Assembly: GCA_001630475.1 (NCBI GenBank)
Contig: KV419415.1
Span: forward strand, 269,912 to 321,929
Origin: Sistotremastrum niveocremeum HHB9708
Lineage: Eukaryota; Basidiomycota; Agaricomycetes; Sistotremastrales; Sistotremastraceae
Direction of reading: 5' to 3'
Length of the DNA: 52,018 nucleotides
Positions 1 through 11,601 of this stretch are shown piece by piece. Position 1 is the first letter of the stretch; each line of letters opens with the position of its first letter. The notes beneath the pieces are model-generated. The model was given only the letters and a program-made list of their open reading frames with translations. It made no database searches and was not told the DNA's origin. The translations under genes and the position numbers were made by a program.

Positions 1-118
1 AGCCTTGTCTAAGGACTGCTACTACATAATGCTATTTGGAACAGAAAATCCAACAGACCGGAAATATAAACCAGTCTTCTATCCACTGTTGCAGCTAATA
101 GTACTAGTAAGGTTTCCA

Positions 119-261
119 AGTCATGACTCATGCCAGTGAGTGGTCTGCCAGTGATTACCACTGGCACCTGCAGCTGCTTGCAGTCTAAGGCCCGGGGTTT
201 GGCCTATTGCCCAAGCAAGCATTCACAGAAAGACCATCAACTGAGGTCATGAGTCATGACT
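119..261. repeat. Small inverted repeat
   Basis: The 14-bp arm AGTCATGACTCATG at 119-132 recurs as its exact reverse complement at 248-261, with about 115 bp between the arms. The size and form suggest a degraded miniature element inside the larger GT-rich element. No target duplication is clear. Confidence 0.4.
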
Positions 262-1355
262 GGTATAGACTGTGGCTGTATTGATTTTGGGCTTAGTATA
301 TATTGATTTTGAGGCTTATTTTGCTCATATGGTGTCCATTGACGCATGGTATCCCAAACACTGTATTATACTACAAGACTGCCAGTTCTGGAAGAGTTTA
401 GGCCCTGTTTCAGCTCTACAGTCCTTGTGCAGTCCTTCCTTGGTCCTCTAGAGGCCAAAAAAGCTATAAGAGGACCTTTTGTTATTTTATTTTTTGCAAA
501 AGGGCAATATAATGGATGGGTGACTGTTGTGCTCACTTGACACACAATATAGTACCCCCTGACCAAGGAGGCCCAAGCATCTTTGAAGACCAATGGGTCA
601 TGAATGCAGTTGTTCCCTATCCATTGTGGCACATCCACACTCCAAATTGTCTTTGAGTTTTGCCAGACTTGGCAGCCAACGTTCCACCACTTGTACTCAA
701 CCATCATGCTCTTATTTTCTTCAACCTATTTAATGTTTCACTCCAGAGCACTCAAGAGTCAAAATAGGAGGTCTAATGTTTTCTGAAGTTACCAATATGC
801 TGAGCAACTTAGTTCAGTTAGTGTTTTGGAATTGGGGCTAGGAGAAGACTGTCTTCAACAGCTTTTGTGTTGGGTCCTGTTGAAACAACAGGTTGCTGAG
901 GCCTTGGTGACTTATATATCATTGCTTTCCAGAGCTTGTGGACAAACAACTCTTGCAAATACAAGAATGAAGTGGGAGGAGTACCCATAGAGGTCATTCA
1001 TAGGGAATGGATATGGAACATCCCCAAACCCACACTAGGAACTTTCAAGTTGATTGAAGTTATGTCACAATTTCTCAAGAAACTTGGCACAGAGTGTCAA
1101 GCAGAATTTGAACTTTGAAGATTCTGTGGAGGATATTCCAATTTGATATCAAAAACTCCAACAGAAGACAAAGCTGGGGTGCTTGCACACTGTCAGAGCT
1201 TGAATGGCAAGAGCTCCCATCTCTTTTGTGGGCCAAATTTGTGACCTGCATCACCAGATTCCAGGACCTGCTAGCTGAGATCAACTAATGTTCTTGGGAT
1301 ATCAAGAGCTTTTGTCACCACTTTGTTTCATCTTGAAGAGATGAAACTCATGGAG

Positions 1356-1459
1356 ATACATCAGGAAAAATAAGCAGTCCTTTTTCGACTTTAGAGGACT
1401 TGAAAGTACTCCAAAGTACTCCAAAGTTGAAAAAGGACTCCTTATTTTTCCTGATGTAT
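1356..1459. repeat. Near-perfect 104-bp palindrome
   Basis: A 37-nt arm at 1356-1392 (starting ATACATCAGGAAAAATAAG) pairs with 1423-1459 with two or three mismatches, leaving a loop of about 30 nt that itself contains a short direct repeat (GTACTCCAAA). It could form a long hairpin in RNA or DNA. It is most likely a small fold-back insertion in the transposon. Confidence 0.6.
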
Positions 1460-1619
1460 TACAAGATGTTTGAATTCATCCTCTGAAAACCATGAAGATT
1501 GACTGTACTGCCAGCATCCTAGCACAACCACTGGTGATAGATGAAGATCTAACCAGAAACAAGCAAGATCAATGGTGAAAGGAATCAAATGTCCTTTCAG
1601 GCAGGCCCCAGTACTAGCC

Positions 1620-1722
1620 CTCATGGAGAACTGGATAAGTGCTTGCCAATTTTGGCACTTCTGGGAAGTCACAGGTTCAATTCTCACTAAGGCATTTCGA
1701 TTTTCTGATTACATAAGCACCT
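1620..1722 (+). repeat. tRNA-like (SINE-head) segment, copy 1
   Basis: An A-box-like stretch (CATGGAGAACTGGATAAG) is followed about 45 bp on by a B-box-like GGTTCAATTCTC (about 1674-1685) and the tail GGCATTTCGATTTTCT. The same order and tail occur at 47940-48040 (minus) and 48797-48895 (plus). The spacing is that of an internal RNA polymerase III promoter from a tRNA, but no good cloverleaf forms. This is read as a tRNA-derived module carried in the arms of the GT-rich element, not as a working tRNA gene. Confidence 0.5.
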
Positions 1723-2272
1723 TCAACTTTGTTTACAATGCCTATATAGCTCTTTCTAAGTTGCTGCCCCTAATCCTGATATCCTGCCTACTCGGGCATT
1801 GCAGACTTTCCTTTTTGGGAAAATGTGACATGTGTGTGCAAATTTTGTCCCATGTGTGTGTTTGCCTTCTTTTCATCTGTGTGTGTGTTGGCATCATCTG
1901 TGTGTGTGTTTTTGGATTGCACAAAACACGCACATGGTTGTTCCACACACGCAGACCACTTTTGCACACACATGACTTATTAAGTTAAGTACTTAACTTA
2001 AGGTACCTTAACTTTTGTGTGTGGAAAGTGCATGTGTGCGTGTTTTGCAGCACAGCATCACGCACATGGTTTTTTTACGCACACACATTGCAAAATTGCA
2101 CACACAAGGACACTTAAAGGACTTAAGTATTTTTGGGCCCAAAAAATCAAAATATATTTGAATATGACAATGTGTGCGCAAAATGCTGTCCCAAAAAGGA
2201 AATTCTCAGTCTGTGTGCGTAGAAAAGTGCATGTGCGTGTCAAAATCTTTTTTGTTGACACGGTCCACTATA

Positions 2273-2349
2273 ATGACCGCTATTTGATTTATCTCCAGTC
2301 CTGGAAGAGGGGGCCCAACATAATTTGGAACATGAATTACGCACGATGA
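2273..2349 (-). pseudogene. Helitron helicase, displaced 3' fragment
   Basis: On the minus strand this stretch continues the helicase frame that stops at the MITE. When the MITE and its duplicated 8 bp are ignored, the frame runs from ...GGERHA into a segment containing HVPNYVGPPLPGLEINQIAV, the conserved C-terminal region of Helitron helicases. Coding then breaks again at 2272, where the GT-rich element begins. This shows that the two insertions are separate events in one helicase gene. Confidence 0.85.
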
Positions 2350-2357
2350 CGCATGTC

Positions 2358-2657
2358 TAAGGTTTAACACGAGTCCATACTTGCCATACCTGGGTACCTG
2401 TGGCAGGTACCTCCCTGCTTTTTTTAGGGCCTGAGCTCATACTTGCCTCCAAAAAACCCCCAAAATCAGGTACTCATACCTGGGTACCTGCCTGTTTTCC
2501 CTACTAAAAACAGCAGGTACCTGGTCCAAGTACCTGCTTGGTCAGTGTTTTTTCCAAAAAGTTGATACTTGGTACTTGCCCCTTGCTTAGTAAGCAGGTA
2601 CCTTGCCAGGTATACCTGCGGGTACCTGTTTTTTGCCTGGACTCGTGTTAAACCTTA
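2358..2657. mobile_element. 300-bp hAT-type MITE in the helicase
   Basis: Perfect 20-bp terminal inverted repeats, TAAGGTTTAACACGAGTCCA at 2358-2377 and its complement at 2638-2657, are flanked by the 8-bp direct repeat CGCATGTC (2350-2357 and 2658-2665). The TARNG start and 8-bp duplication are hAT hallmarks. The interior has no ORF and is packed with GGTACCTG/CAGGTACC motifs. The first bases of the repeat create the TAA that ends the helicase ORF at 2655. Confidence 0.9.
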
Positions 2658-5600
2658 CGCATGTCGTTCACCACCGATGACAGTATAGCGAACGCTAACG
2701 AGTGTTCCACGAGTACCATTCACTGCACCATTGTGAACATCAAAGTTGTGTGTCATTATAACAGGCATACCTTCAACTAACGGCAGCCGACCGAGACGCT
2801 GATCGGATTGTCCAGAATGCATGTTCCTTAGCACAGACTTGAGATCATCTTGAGTAACAAAGACACCTTGTAGTCGATCCAAAGCAACATACCAATGTAA
2901 CGGTTTTCCATGAATTCGGGCATACTCTTCCACACATTTTACATTTAAAGAATCCTTCAAAGCGTTGTCAGATACGATATACGGCGCAGTGCACCAGGTT
3001 TCGCGTGCAAAGTAAGAAGATCGAGAGACATTACTCAACAATCTTGAATTCAAAAGAGCGATATCATGCTCTGTACACGATCCTGTACGTAAGCGCTGCA
3101 GAAGAGAGACAAACGATTTGTTTCGTTCTCCCGGTTGGCGCATCGGTTCTGATAACATGACAACAGCATAGATTGAAAGCCATAAAAGCTGTCCTTGCGT
3201 CTCGAGTTGGGACCGGGGCGTGGCTGCTGTACACCCGTTGTTAATGTTAGAAAACAATTTCTTTTGACCAACGGGAGGTAGTTGTGCGAAGTCACCGGCG
3301 GAAATCACATTCATACCACCAAACGGCTCGGTAGATCCTTTTGCATCGCTAAGAGCCTGATGAACATCAGCAAGAAGAGCACATCCTACCATAGAGATCT
3401 CGTCGATGAGCAGATAGTCAACACCATCCCACATTCTCATCATATCTGCGTTGGCATTTCGTTTTGCAGACGCACCGAACGACCGTTGGGTCAACATCAA
3501 AGTCGAATGCAGAGTCCCTCCTTGAATATGAGAAGCAGCAACGCCAGTATAGCAAGCCATGCGAAGACGTCTTGATTGTCCCTTGCGTTCAAAGAAATTG
3601 GCAATAGCATGAATAACTCTAGATTTGCCTGTGCCTCCAGGCCCTCCCAGATACATACGTAATGGTGGTTTAGTGTTATGTGAAGAAACACTATGCATGC
3701 ATACCAATCGGAAAGCGAGGCTCTGTTTTTTATTAAGTGTGTGTTCTCGTGCGATTGTATCAATGAGCGTTTTATCATCGATGGACAAATCGTCAACGGG
3801 AAGCACACTTCCAATCAGAGCAAGCGGTCGCGACGACTCCATACCGCGATCAATCGTTGAGACGTTGATCTCAGCCGATGACTCATCGGTAGGTTGTTGA
3901 AATTCTGCGGCAGACACAGACAGGCTCGTTAGAAAGCGTTTTTTTCGCGTCACATATTCGGCACTCCATATCGCCTCGTAATCGGGCGTATTACCAGTTA
4001 TTTCGTACGAAGGATCACGAATGTTGTCGGGAATAGAAGCGTTAGGATTTGTATATTGAAAATCGCACAGTCCAGCTGCTTGCATTTCATGAAGACACTG
4101 GTTTATACCACCACAGCGTCGATCATTAAGTTTTATGACTTTCATCAAGGAATCCACGATTGTTCCGTCGCGCTGCTCATCAGCGTCATCTGGAAAAACA
4201 TCATCATCTTCAGTAGGATTCTCAGGCATAAAGAGGTTACGAGGTTGTCGTCCTGAACGGTATTGTACTACGTGAGCATTTCGCGCGTCTCTACACTCAG
4301 TCAGAAGCTGTATATTATCAATGATTCTAGATATGCGAGAAGAACATACGTTCAGAAAATCAGAAAGAGCGTCTGCATGAGTTGCAAAAGTGTGCAATAA
4401 GTCCGTTGGCTTTCGCCAGGGTTTAAATAGCAAAAGGACTGTTATGCAGTAGTCGTCATAAACATCGGGCGAGTCACGTCGTGGAATGGCTGGACCAATA
4501 GGAACAGGAGTACATCGACTTACATATTTTCGCAGTGATAGAGCATAGCGCTCTGCTTCGGGATGTTCCGGATGAAGACGACACGTGGGTCTCGGCAAAA
4601 ATGAACTCTTGAGAAGCTTCTCCACGTCACCTGTACGCTGATCACTCGTAAATCGAGTCTTGTCGGTTATCCGCACTTTTTTGACTTGTGCAACAAAATC
4701 CCAGAAACTCAACTCCTCAAATATATGTCCTCTCATCAAGTAGTCGGTCAATTGACCTGAGGAATAAAAAAAATCACCTTCAGGGGTAATGTCCATCACG
4801 ACTTCTTCAGTGTTTTCAGATTCGATCAACGGTTCATCACTATCCGCAGACTCTTCTGCTTCTTCAACAACAGTACCAGTGGATGCGCTATCTGTGACCA
4901 TGGATCTGGCTTGCAGCCAGTACAGATTTCGAAATCTATCAGAGGTAAAGTGATCCTCCAAGTCCAACAATTCAGACGCGACTTGTTGAGCTGACATCTC
5001 TTGATTACTCAGCATTGAGAACGCGCACCGTTGAACTAGGCTGGCCGCTGCACTGTCAGACGACGTATCAACTTCTGAATTTGATGCATTGGTGCCTTTT
5101 GTACTCTCTTTATCTTTTAGACGTTTGACTGCAGACTCCAGGGCCACATAGGACGCATGTGCGCTCAGCGGAGATTTCGTCACGTAATCCGTGATATAAT
5201 ACATTATGGCTTTTGCGTCAGGACCCGATGCTATGAACTTGACATCCATGTTGCAACGTACGCACTCCAAAATTGTTCTATTATAGTTATTAATCATTCC
5301 ATCAACCGCTCGCAGAAGTATATTGCCGTTGTCATCGATTTCACTTGCAAGTTTCACATTGTCGGGATCAAGATCAAATCGACATTTCTTGGGTTCAGGT
5401 GGGCCCTTCCAATACTTGTAACATGTTTTTTCGTGTCTATGGGTTTGGCATTCCTTCACAAGGTTATGAATGTCAAGCTGACGGGCTGGTTCTTCATCAG
5501 GACACGAATCCCCAAACCTTTGGCACGGATGGCCGAGTGGATTCTGATCTTCACTAACGTCAGGAGGTTTTGGCGGCACTTCATTTATGATACAGTCGTC

Positions 5601-8093
5601 CAGGTATGTTATTAGACGCCGGCAAAATTCCTCGTCATGCAGTTCGTTAATCCGCTGTCTGATCGCGTTAGGATCCATTCCCCCTTTGATCCAAACCATC
5701 ATATGACAATGCAACGAGCCTCTTCCTTGCGCCTCAACACATCCGTAGTAGGCCGCTACTTTACCAAACACACCAAGCTTCTGACGATTCGGTGAGTGGC
5801 CTAACACATGTTCTATGAATGTCTTCATGTATAGGTTAAAAAATCGCGCCGGAATAAACGGGTTTTTAGCAATCAAAGACGCCTGATCCCAGTAGCTCAA
5901 GATCTCTCCCGGTATATACTGCTCAGGTAACAACGGTTGCCGAGACATAATTCGAACGATTGGAGTATAAACATCGGCCGGATTGATCGTCACATAAAAA
6001 GTAGGAAAGCCATGCGTAAGTATCAAAGCACGAGTCTCGTTTCTCATAGTCATACGTGCAGTTGAGGATCCGGGAACGTTAGCAACCACCAGTTTAATTT
6101 GGCGCATCAGCCGCAAGACTGTACGTTCTTCTTCGTCATCACATCGAACCACTTGTTGGGAGCTAAATTTTCGTGCAACTCTTTCGATAGAGGCCAACGA
6201 CACGGAGGCAATCTCTCGCGCAACTCTTGCAAACGATGGTTTCGAAACCTTGATCTTGGTATGCCATAATACCTTACGTCGTTGGATAATATTAAACGCC
6301 ACGAACAGGAACGAATAATGTTCCTGAAATCGTTTATCAAACAGATTACAATAATGCTTAACTTGTCGGGCAAATGATACGTTGGCCGCACGGTTTTGGT
6401 CCTCAAATCCTCCACTACCATAAGGAAATAAGGTAGGATAAAGCATAGGAAAAAGGTCTGGATTAAAAAATTCGTTTGCAGCATATCTCTCATGTGGAAT
6501 CTGGATAAACGCCCCCCCTTTGACTTTCATGTGTTTCAAGGCAGCAGCACGCAAATCGCTAATAGATGCTCTGCCATCAACATCAGTAATTGTTACGCGT
6601 TCAAAGGCAGATTCTCTTTCCGACTCAGTCTCCACAGGAGGAAGGTTACTGTCGTATCTTGATTGCAGCACATCCGAATCTATACTCGAAATTGGTCTGC
6701 ATTCTATATTGTAGTCAAAAACATGCTGTTCGTCTAATGTATCGAGTGTCCCATGGTCTATATGAATGTGTCTGTACAATGGATTATTATCTTTCAACCA
6801 AACCAACGCCGCTCGTACTTTCTCTCTTCGTGCGACTAGCGGTGCCGCCTTATTCTTAAGCCATTCTTTGGTGGGCGCACTTGACCCTACAAAAATCACA
6901 CAGATCGGTGTCACAATATCATGAATAGACGGCGGAAGCACATCTAGTAGTTTTTCCGGCCGCTGAGGAAAAACAATGATGTTTCCCTTGAAGCCACGCT
7001 GAGTCGGCGGACGTCGCGAAGACTTTTCTTCTTCTTTCAAATGTATTATCCAAGACTTGGCACGACACCGAGCTATCATTGTCTCTTCAACGAATGTCAA
7101 ATTTCGCAACTCCGGTGGAACAGTGTCTAGAGACATCCCATTTTTCAAGGACAACGGGGCAACAGTACCTCGATTGCGATGAAGATTGCATTCTCTGCAC
7201 AAGAGGACGCGACAGCCTTCTGAAGTTTGCTTAATCCCTTTCTCTAGCAAAAGACACCCTTGGAATAAAAAGTCACAACGACGAAGGGCCGCTTCATCGG
7301 CATGGAAGAAGTCTGACAACCCCGTAGAATCAAAAGGAACCTCACAGACGGTCCTCCAACTATACAGCCCACCACAAGAGGCACATACAAATTCTTGCAA
7401 ATTCTCTGGAGTCAGAGCGTTTCGAAAATTACGTACGATATCTTCTTTTTCTGGGGCAGTACGAATGCTGAGCCAATCATAGTCACTCTCCCCGGGGTCT
7501 CCTACTGGGACATATGATCTTGGGCGAAATTGCTCAGGAGAAACAAGATCAACCGAACCGTGAGCGTATATACGAATGCGATCGCAATCTTGGATGATTT
7601 CCGGAAGTACCGAACTAACGTAACCCAAGAGAACGGCCCTTCGATCGGCGAGAGTCAGCCGCAAATCAAGTGTTATTTCCAAGAAAGCGAACAAACGAGG
7701 ATACCCAGAAGCCCGAATCTTGAATATACATAGATACAGAACCACAGCAGACAAAATTCTAGGATCAAGGGCACGACCACATGAAAACGCATTTGCCACG
7801 TCCATAATGGTACGACAACTATCACTAGCGTGATAGTGCTCAAAGCAGTGACCACCCAATATATGGGCAACAAGATATTCTCGAAGAGGATCTCTTCGTG
7901 TTACACGTTCAGCAGAGTACCCATGACGCACAGCTGTTTCGTGCAAAGCTCCGAGTGACATCTCTTCAACTCGGCATAAATCATCACATACCCTGCCAAT
8001 TTCAACGCGGTAGCGTTCTGCCAACAAGACGAATGAAGGGAATCCAGATGCTGAACCAGATGCGACTGACGACAACGGGGCGTGCGCATCCAT
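2655..8093 (-). pseudogene. Helitron Rep-helicase, 3' end disrupted
   Basis: This is the rolling-circle transposase of a Helitron, which nicks, transfers and unwinds DNA. About 1,810 residues are open from the first in-frame ATG at 8093; the frame is open further upstream without an ATG. In order there are an N-terminal Cys-rich region (FVCASCGGLY, LLCRECNLH), the Helitron-like N domain, the HUH motif GSLHCHMMVWI near 5700, the YITDYVTK tyrosine motif near 5190, then a Pif1-type helicase with Walker A LGGPGGTGKS near 3640, Walker B YLLIDEISMV and the QLPPV motif. The C-terminal helicase motifs are missing because of the MITE at 2358-2657 and a second element from 2272 leftwards. The ORF is otherwise open, so the damage looks recent. 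The ends of the Helitron (5' TC, 3' CTRR) could not be placed. Confidence 0.95.
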
Positions 8094-8180
8094 ATCGGAG
8101 AAGCAGAAAGACAAAAGCCGGACTTTCAAACGGACGCTACATTGATGAGGCTTATTATCTGAATTGTTTTTGGAAAACAC

Positions 8181-8501
8181 GTCACGGGAACAGTGGGGTG
8201 GGTAAAGATTTCCAATAAAGGGAACGTTAACATTTCGACGTATATAGGCATTTTTCTAAGGTATGCTCTCAAGGTCCGGGGTACACAGACCCGCTTTACT
8301 AATTCTTAGTAGCGGGAATTAACACGCCCCTTTGCTATTGTTCTGGAAATGTTCTTGAAGACACGATAATAATTCTCATCCTAAACGCCTCCGGAACGAA
8401 GTGCTGGTGGAAATGCGGGCTCCCAGAGATGACATCATTCCCGTGGGATGGAAATTTGATCCCGTCTCAGCACTCGCACAGGCTGGAAACGATCGACCAT
8501 C
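8181..8501. other. Helitron 5' flank / AKR1 upstream region
   Basis: No gene is seen. A hairpin lies at 8290-8316, with CCCGCT...AGCGGG arms extended by ACTAA/TTAGT. It might mark a Helitron terminus, but no CTRR end is identifiable. The rest should hold the AKR1 promoter. Confidence 0.4.
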
Positions 8502-9782
8502 ATGCCTTGGTCGACTATCAAGCTCAATGATGGTCAGAGACTCGTTTCGGGCTCAGATTGATTACAGTGGACTGACATTGGATCGCTGATAGATACCGTT
8601 ATTCCGAATCTTGCATTCGGAACGTGGAAATTGGGGAACGCGCAGCTGGGGCAGGATCGAGTGATTCAGGCTTTCGATGCGGGCTTTACTCACATCGGTG
8701 AGCGCAATTACCCCCCTTCCGATGCCCCTATCTGACCAAGAAACGTGGATGACAAGATACAGCCCAGAATTATGGGAACGAGAACGAAGCTGGAGATGCG
8801 CTACACAGATCGGGCATATCGCGTGACAAAGTCTATATCACCACGAAATATTCTGGACGAGGAACGATCAGCGATTCCATTCGTCAAAGTCTCATCAAGG
8901 TCCGCTATAATAATCACCCTTTATCTAGTCTCATTAATCTCACACCTTGTCTTCAGCTCCGTGTAGACTACGTGGATCTATACCTGCTACATGCGCCCGA
9001 AGTCTCCAAACCGGATATCCAGACTGCTTGGGCTGAAATGGAGAAGCTGCAAGCTCAGGGACTTGCCAAGTACGTCCTACACCACTCGCTAAGGATAAGG
9101 AAGCCGAACTTGACTACTTGTTGCGCTCAGGAGCATCGGTGTGAGCAACTACGAGCCGTCAGACCTCGATACGCTCCTCAAGACTGCCAAAATCGTCCCC
9201 GCCGTGAATCAGGTACGCTCTATGCTAGCCATGACAAATGACAAACGCCGCCATTTAAGTTACATTATCCAGATTCTTTTCCATCCCTATGTATACGCCG
9301 AAACGCTCCCTCTCCTCGACTACTGCGCCAAGAAGAATATAGTGATCGAAGCATACAGTCCCCTCATGTATGTCCTCCTACATCAGCCATCGCTCCTGCT
9401 CGACTCATGCATATATCCCTCAGTCCCATTACATCCAAGCCCGGCGGTTCCGTCGATAAACCCGTCGCTCGTATCGCAGCTCGCGAACACGCTACACCCG
9501 CCCAGGTGTTGTTAGCTTGGGCGAAAGCCAAGGGTACCGTTGTGATTACGTAAGGCATTTATGTTGCTTCGGAGAAGGTCCAGTTGGCCAATGTTATTTG
9601 TATAGGTCGAGTCGGGAGAGGGAAAGGTTGGATGGGTATATTCAAGCTGGTGATCTGGGTACGTTTCTCTCACGGACATAATTTGTTGAACATATTGGTT
9701 GACATTTTGTCTTGCAGAGCTGACGAAAGCTGACATTGATGATATCGATGTTGCTGGCGCACTCGGGAGTACAAGATTTTGA
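8502..9782 (+). CDS. Aldo/keto reductase (AKR1)
   Basis: This predicts an NAD(P)H-dependent cytosolic aldo/keto reductase of 270 residues that reduces carbonyls; the substrate is unknown. Nine exons were inferred: 8502-8532, 8593-8697, 8757-8899, 8957-9069, 9131-9212, 9273-9367, 9424-9549, 9606-9658, 9718-9782. All have GT-AG borders and sum to a whole number of codons. The catalytic tetrad is visible as Asp and Tyr in HIDTAQNYGNE, Lys in ITTKYSG and His in YLLHAPE. SIGVSNY and IEAYSPL are typical of the family. Exon lengths 143/113/82/95/126/53 are identical to those of AKR2 at 27267-28690, so the two are duplicates. AKR1 lacks the C-terminal membrane tail of AKR2. Start: ATG opening MPWSTIKLND, aligned with the start of AKR2. 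Confidence 0.93.
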
Positions 9783-10608
9783 AGTCCAGATTCGCGTACT
9801 CAGAACAGTCTACGAGCCTCCTCTAGCGTTGCGACATCTGTCAAGAAATTGATCGTTGAGCCTTCCTGAATGCGAAGGAGCATTGGTCCCCGGGCCGGGC
9901 TCGCCGAGATGCCGTGTGATACACCACCACCACCGTGTGAGATTCTTTCCAGTGTTTACAACTCTTGTAGTACAACTCTTGATACTACTGCCACTACTAC
10001 GCAACTACAACGCCAGTATTATGTCCGATATTCGACGGCTGATACGGCAGACTGAACTGTCTATGGATGCGAATGTCAAATACCCTCGTTTGGTGTTCAC
10101 ATCTCATTTGTTGACTCGGCAGTGTCGGCAGTGATTATAGTGATCCACATTTCGTACCTTCTTGGTACCTCTACCGTAATATTAGTCGACTCGTATCAGT
10201 TTGACCCCTTTTCTACTCGTAAATTGGCAACTGTATTTCGGTGATTCCTGGCAACTACTGCGGACATTTGCTTTGAGAGACCCCTCTTGATCGTTCTCTG
10301 ACACTCTTTGTCTCGGCTTGCAACCGTTGATACTGAATTACGGATTACGGAACCGTCACTAGCTGCCAGTCAAAGCTCCATCATTGGCGAGACTATATAA
10401 AAGGGGGCAGCTGAGCATGTTTTCAGCTGTCCCTTTTCGCTTTTCCTGCAGGTGCGTATTGACTTGTATGTCTGGCTCTGAGCGCATTAATCTCTGACTG
10501 TCAAACTTTGCCCCCATGGGCTCTGGACAGGTCAGGCTCGAAAGCGTGGTACTGCACATCCAGTCTATCCCTTATCTCAGACAATAACCGAATATCTACT
10601 TACTCGTC
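9783..10608. other. Intergenic, AKR1 to SSP0
   Basis: No convincing gene is seen. A short open frame (9870-10055, 61 codons, Thr-rich) has no family resemblance and is not called. The stretch before 10609 is the promoter and leader of SSP0. Confidence 0.5.
10394..10402 (+). promoter_or_regulatory. TATA box of SSP0
   Basis: TATATAAAA lies 215 bp before the SSP0 ATG, in the context CTATATAAAAGGGGG. Similar TATATA boxes precede SSP1 (14720-14725, 163 bp before its ATG) and SSP3 (26325-26330, 149 bp before its ATG), which suggests shared promoter design with strong, regulated expression. Confidence 0.5.
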
Positions 10609-11091
10609 ATGAAGCCAACTGTGATTTATTCTGTATCATTGCTCATCTTCTCAGGCATTCTTGCCACTCCTGTCTCCAACAGTTTTTATGAAGCTCCCAC
10701 GAGCCTGAATCTTGAGTCTGAGGTAACCTCACCGGCTCGCGCTCAGGAAGCTTCCACGAGTAAGGTTTCCTACATACCATGACCCGTAATTCTTTGACCA
10801 GCCAAGCTAGTGATAATATCTGCTGCATCAGTGACACAGCACGCTAGAGACGTAGGTGGTGCTGGGCATGTACTCACTCGCTGCTTGCCCATCTCTGTCT
10901 AGGAGCAAGCACTATATAGTCGTAACGACATCTATTATTATTATGAACCCTCGGAGACTGGTTATGTCCCGACATTGCCGGTAAAGGCTTCTCTTCTCAG
11001 CTTCCGCAAGTGCTCAATGATTTTTCAGCAAATCCAGTGCACGTCGTCTGCGGGCCTCGATGAGGCTGGAGATTCTGATTGTGCTTCCTAG
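10609..11091 (+). CDS. Small secreted protein SSP0
   Basis: A predicted secreted protein of 103 residues, function unknown. Four exons were inferred: 10609-10759, 10832-10851, 10903-10980, 11029-11091, with introns of 72, 51 and 48 bp. An N-terminal hydrophobic signal (VIYSVSLLIFSGILA, then TPVS) is followed by a polar Ser/Glu-rich middle and a Tyr run (YYYYEPSE). The last exon starts QIQC and ends DCAS. That phase-0 start with Gln-x-x-Cys and a second Cys near the stop recurs in SSP1-SSP5. The second exon is only 20 nt, so the middle of the model is less sure than its ends. The gene faces 7TM-A, whose stop is about 510 bp away. Confidence 0.6.
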
Positions 11092-11601
11092 AGCTGTAAT
11101 TCGTATTGAATCTCTGCCGTGTATGGTTGATTAATATGAGTAACAAAAGGAACATCGTGAATGATGGTAACTGACGAGCGCTGAGTAGCAGCAGCAGAGA
11201 AGTAGAGAACAAGGACTCTAAGAAGCTCCAATCATGTCCCTCGTGAATGTTTGATCAGTATTGTACTAGTATAGTATTGGGACACCGATCGTCACCAAAT
11301 TGGATTTGCTCGGAGGCTTTGAACACTTTGGTCATGAACATGTCATATGATAGAGTACACCGTCTTGTTTATCCACTGCTACAGACCAGTGCGAATTCGG
11401 ACCTGGTCAAGAATTCTGGTTACAAGCCGTTCACCTGAGATTGCACGGCGTGTTGGACCCATGAGAGTCGGGATGCATCATACAAGTTGCTTATGGCGAC
11501 CATTAGCTAATAGGTTGCCCCTTTTCGATCACGACTCAATGAAGCGCGAGCTGTTGTGAGATCGATTATCTCACATATACACATTTATATATCACCTGAG
11601 C
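11092..11601. other. Intergenic between convergent SSP0 and 7TM-A
   Basis: I see no gene. It should hold both 3' untranslated regions and terminators. Confidence 0.5.

Larger units (their letters stand above)
1..2272. mobile_element. GT-rich long-inverted-repeat element, right part (copy 1)
   Basis: No protein-coding gene is convincing here. The right end reads (minus strand) TATAGTGG followed by an A-rich run, matching the ends of the complete element at 47448-49383. It is followed inward by about 450 bp rich in TGTG/CACA repeats (about 1790-2250), then a tRNA-like segment (about 1620-1722), then AT-richer unique sequence. The order and spacing match the right arm of the complete copy. The boundary at 2272 is placed where Helitron helicase coding sequence stops abruptly. 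The left end, and so the target duplication, lies outside the window. Parts of 1-1560 could belong to other old repeats. No transposase is visible. Confidence 0.6.

Noticed and set aside
1442-2349. Open frames in the GT-rich arm
   Set aside because: They encode Cys/Val/His repeats translated from TGTG/CACA microsatellite on both strands, so they are composition artefacts.
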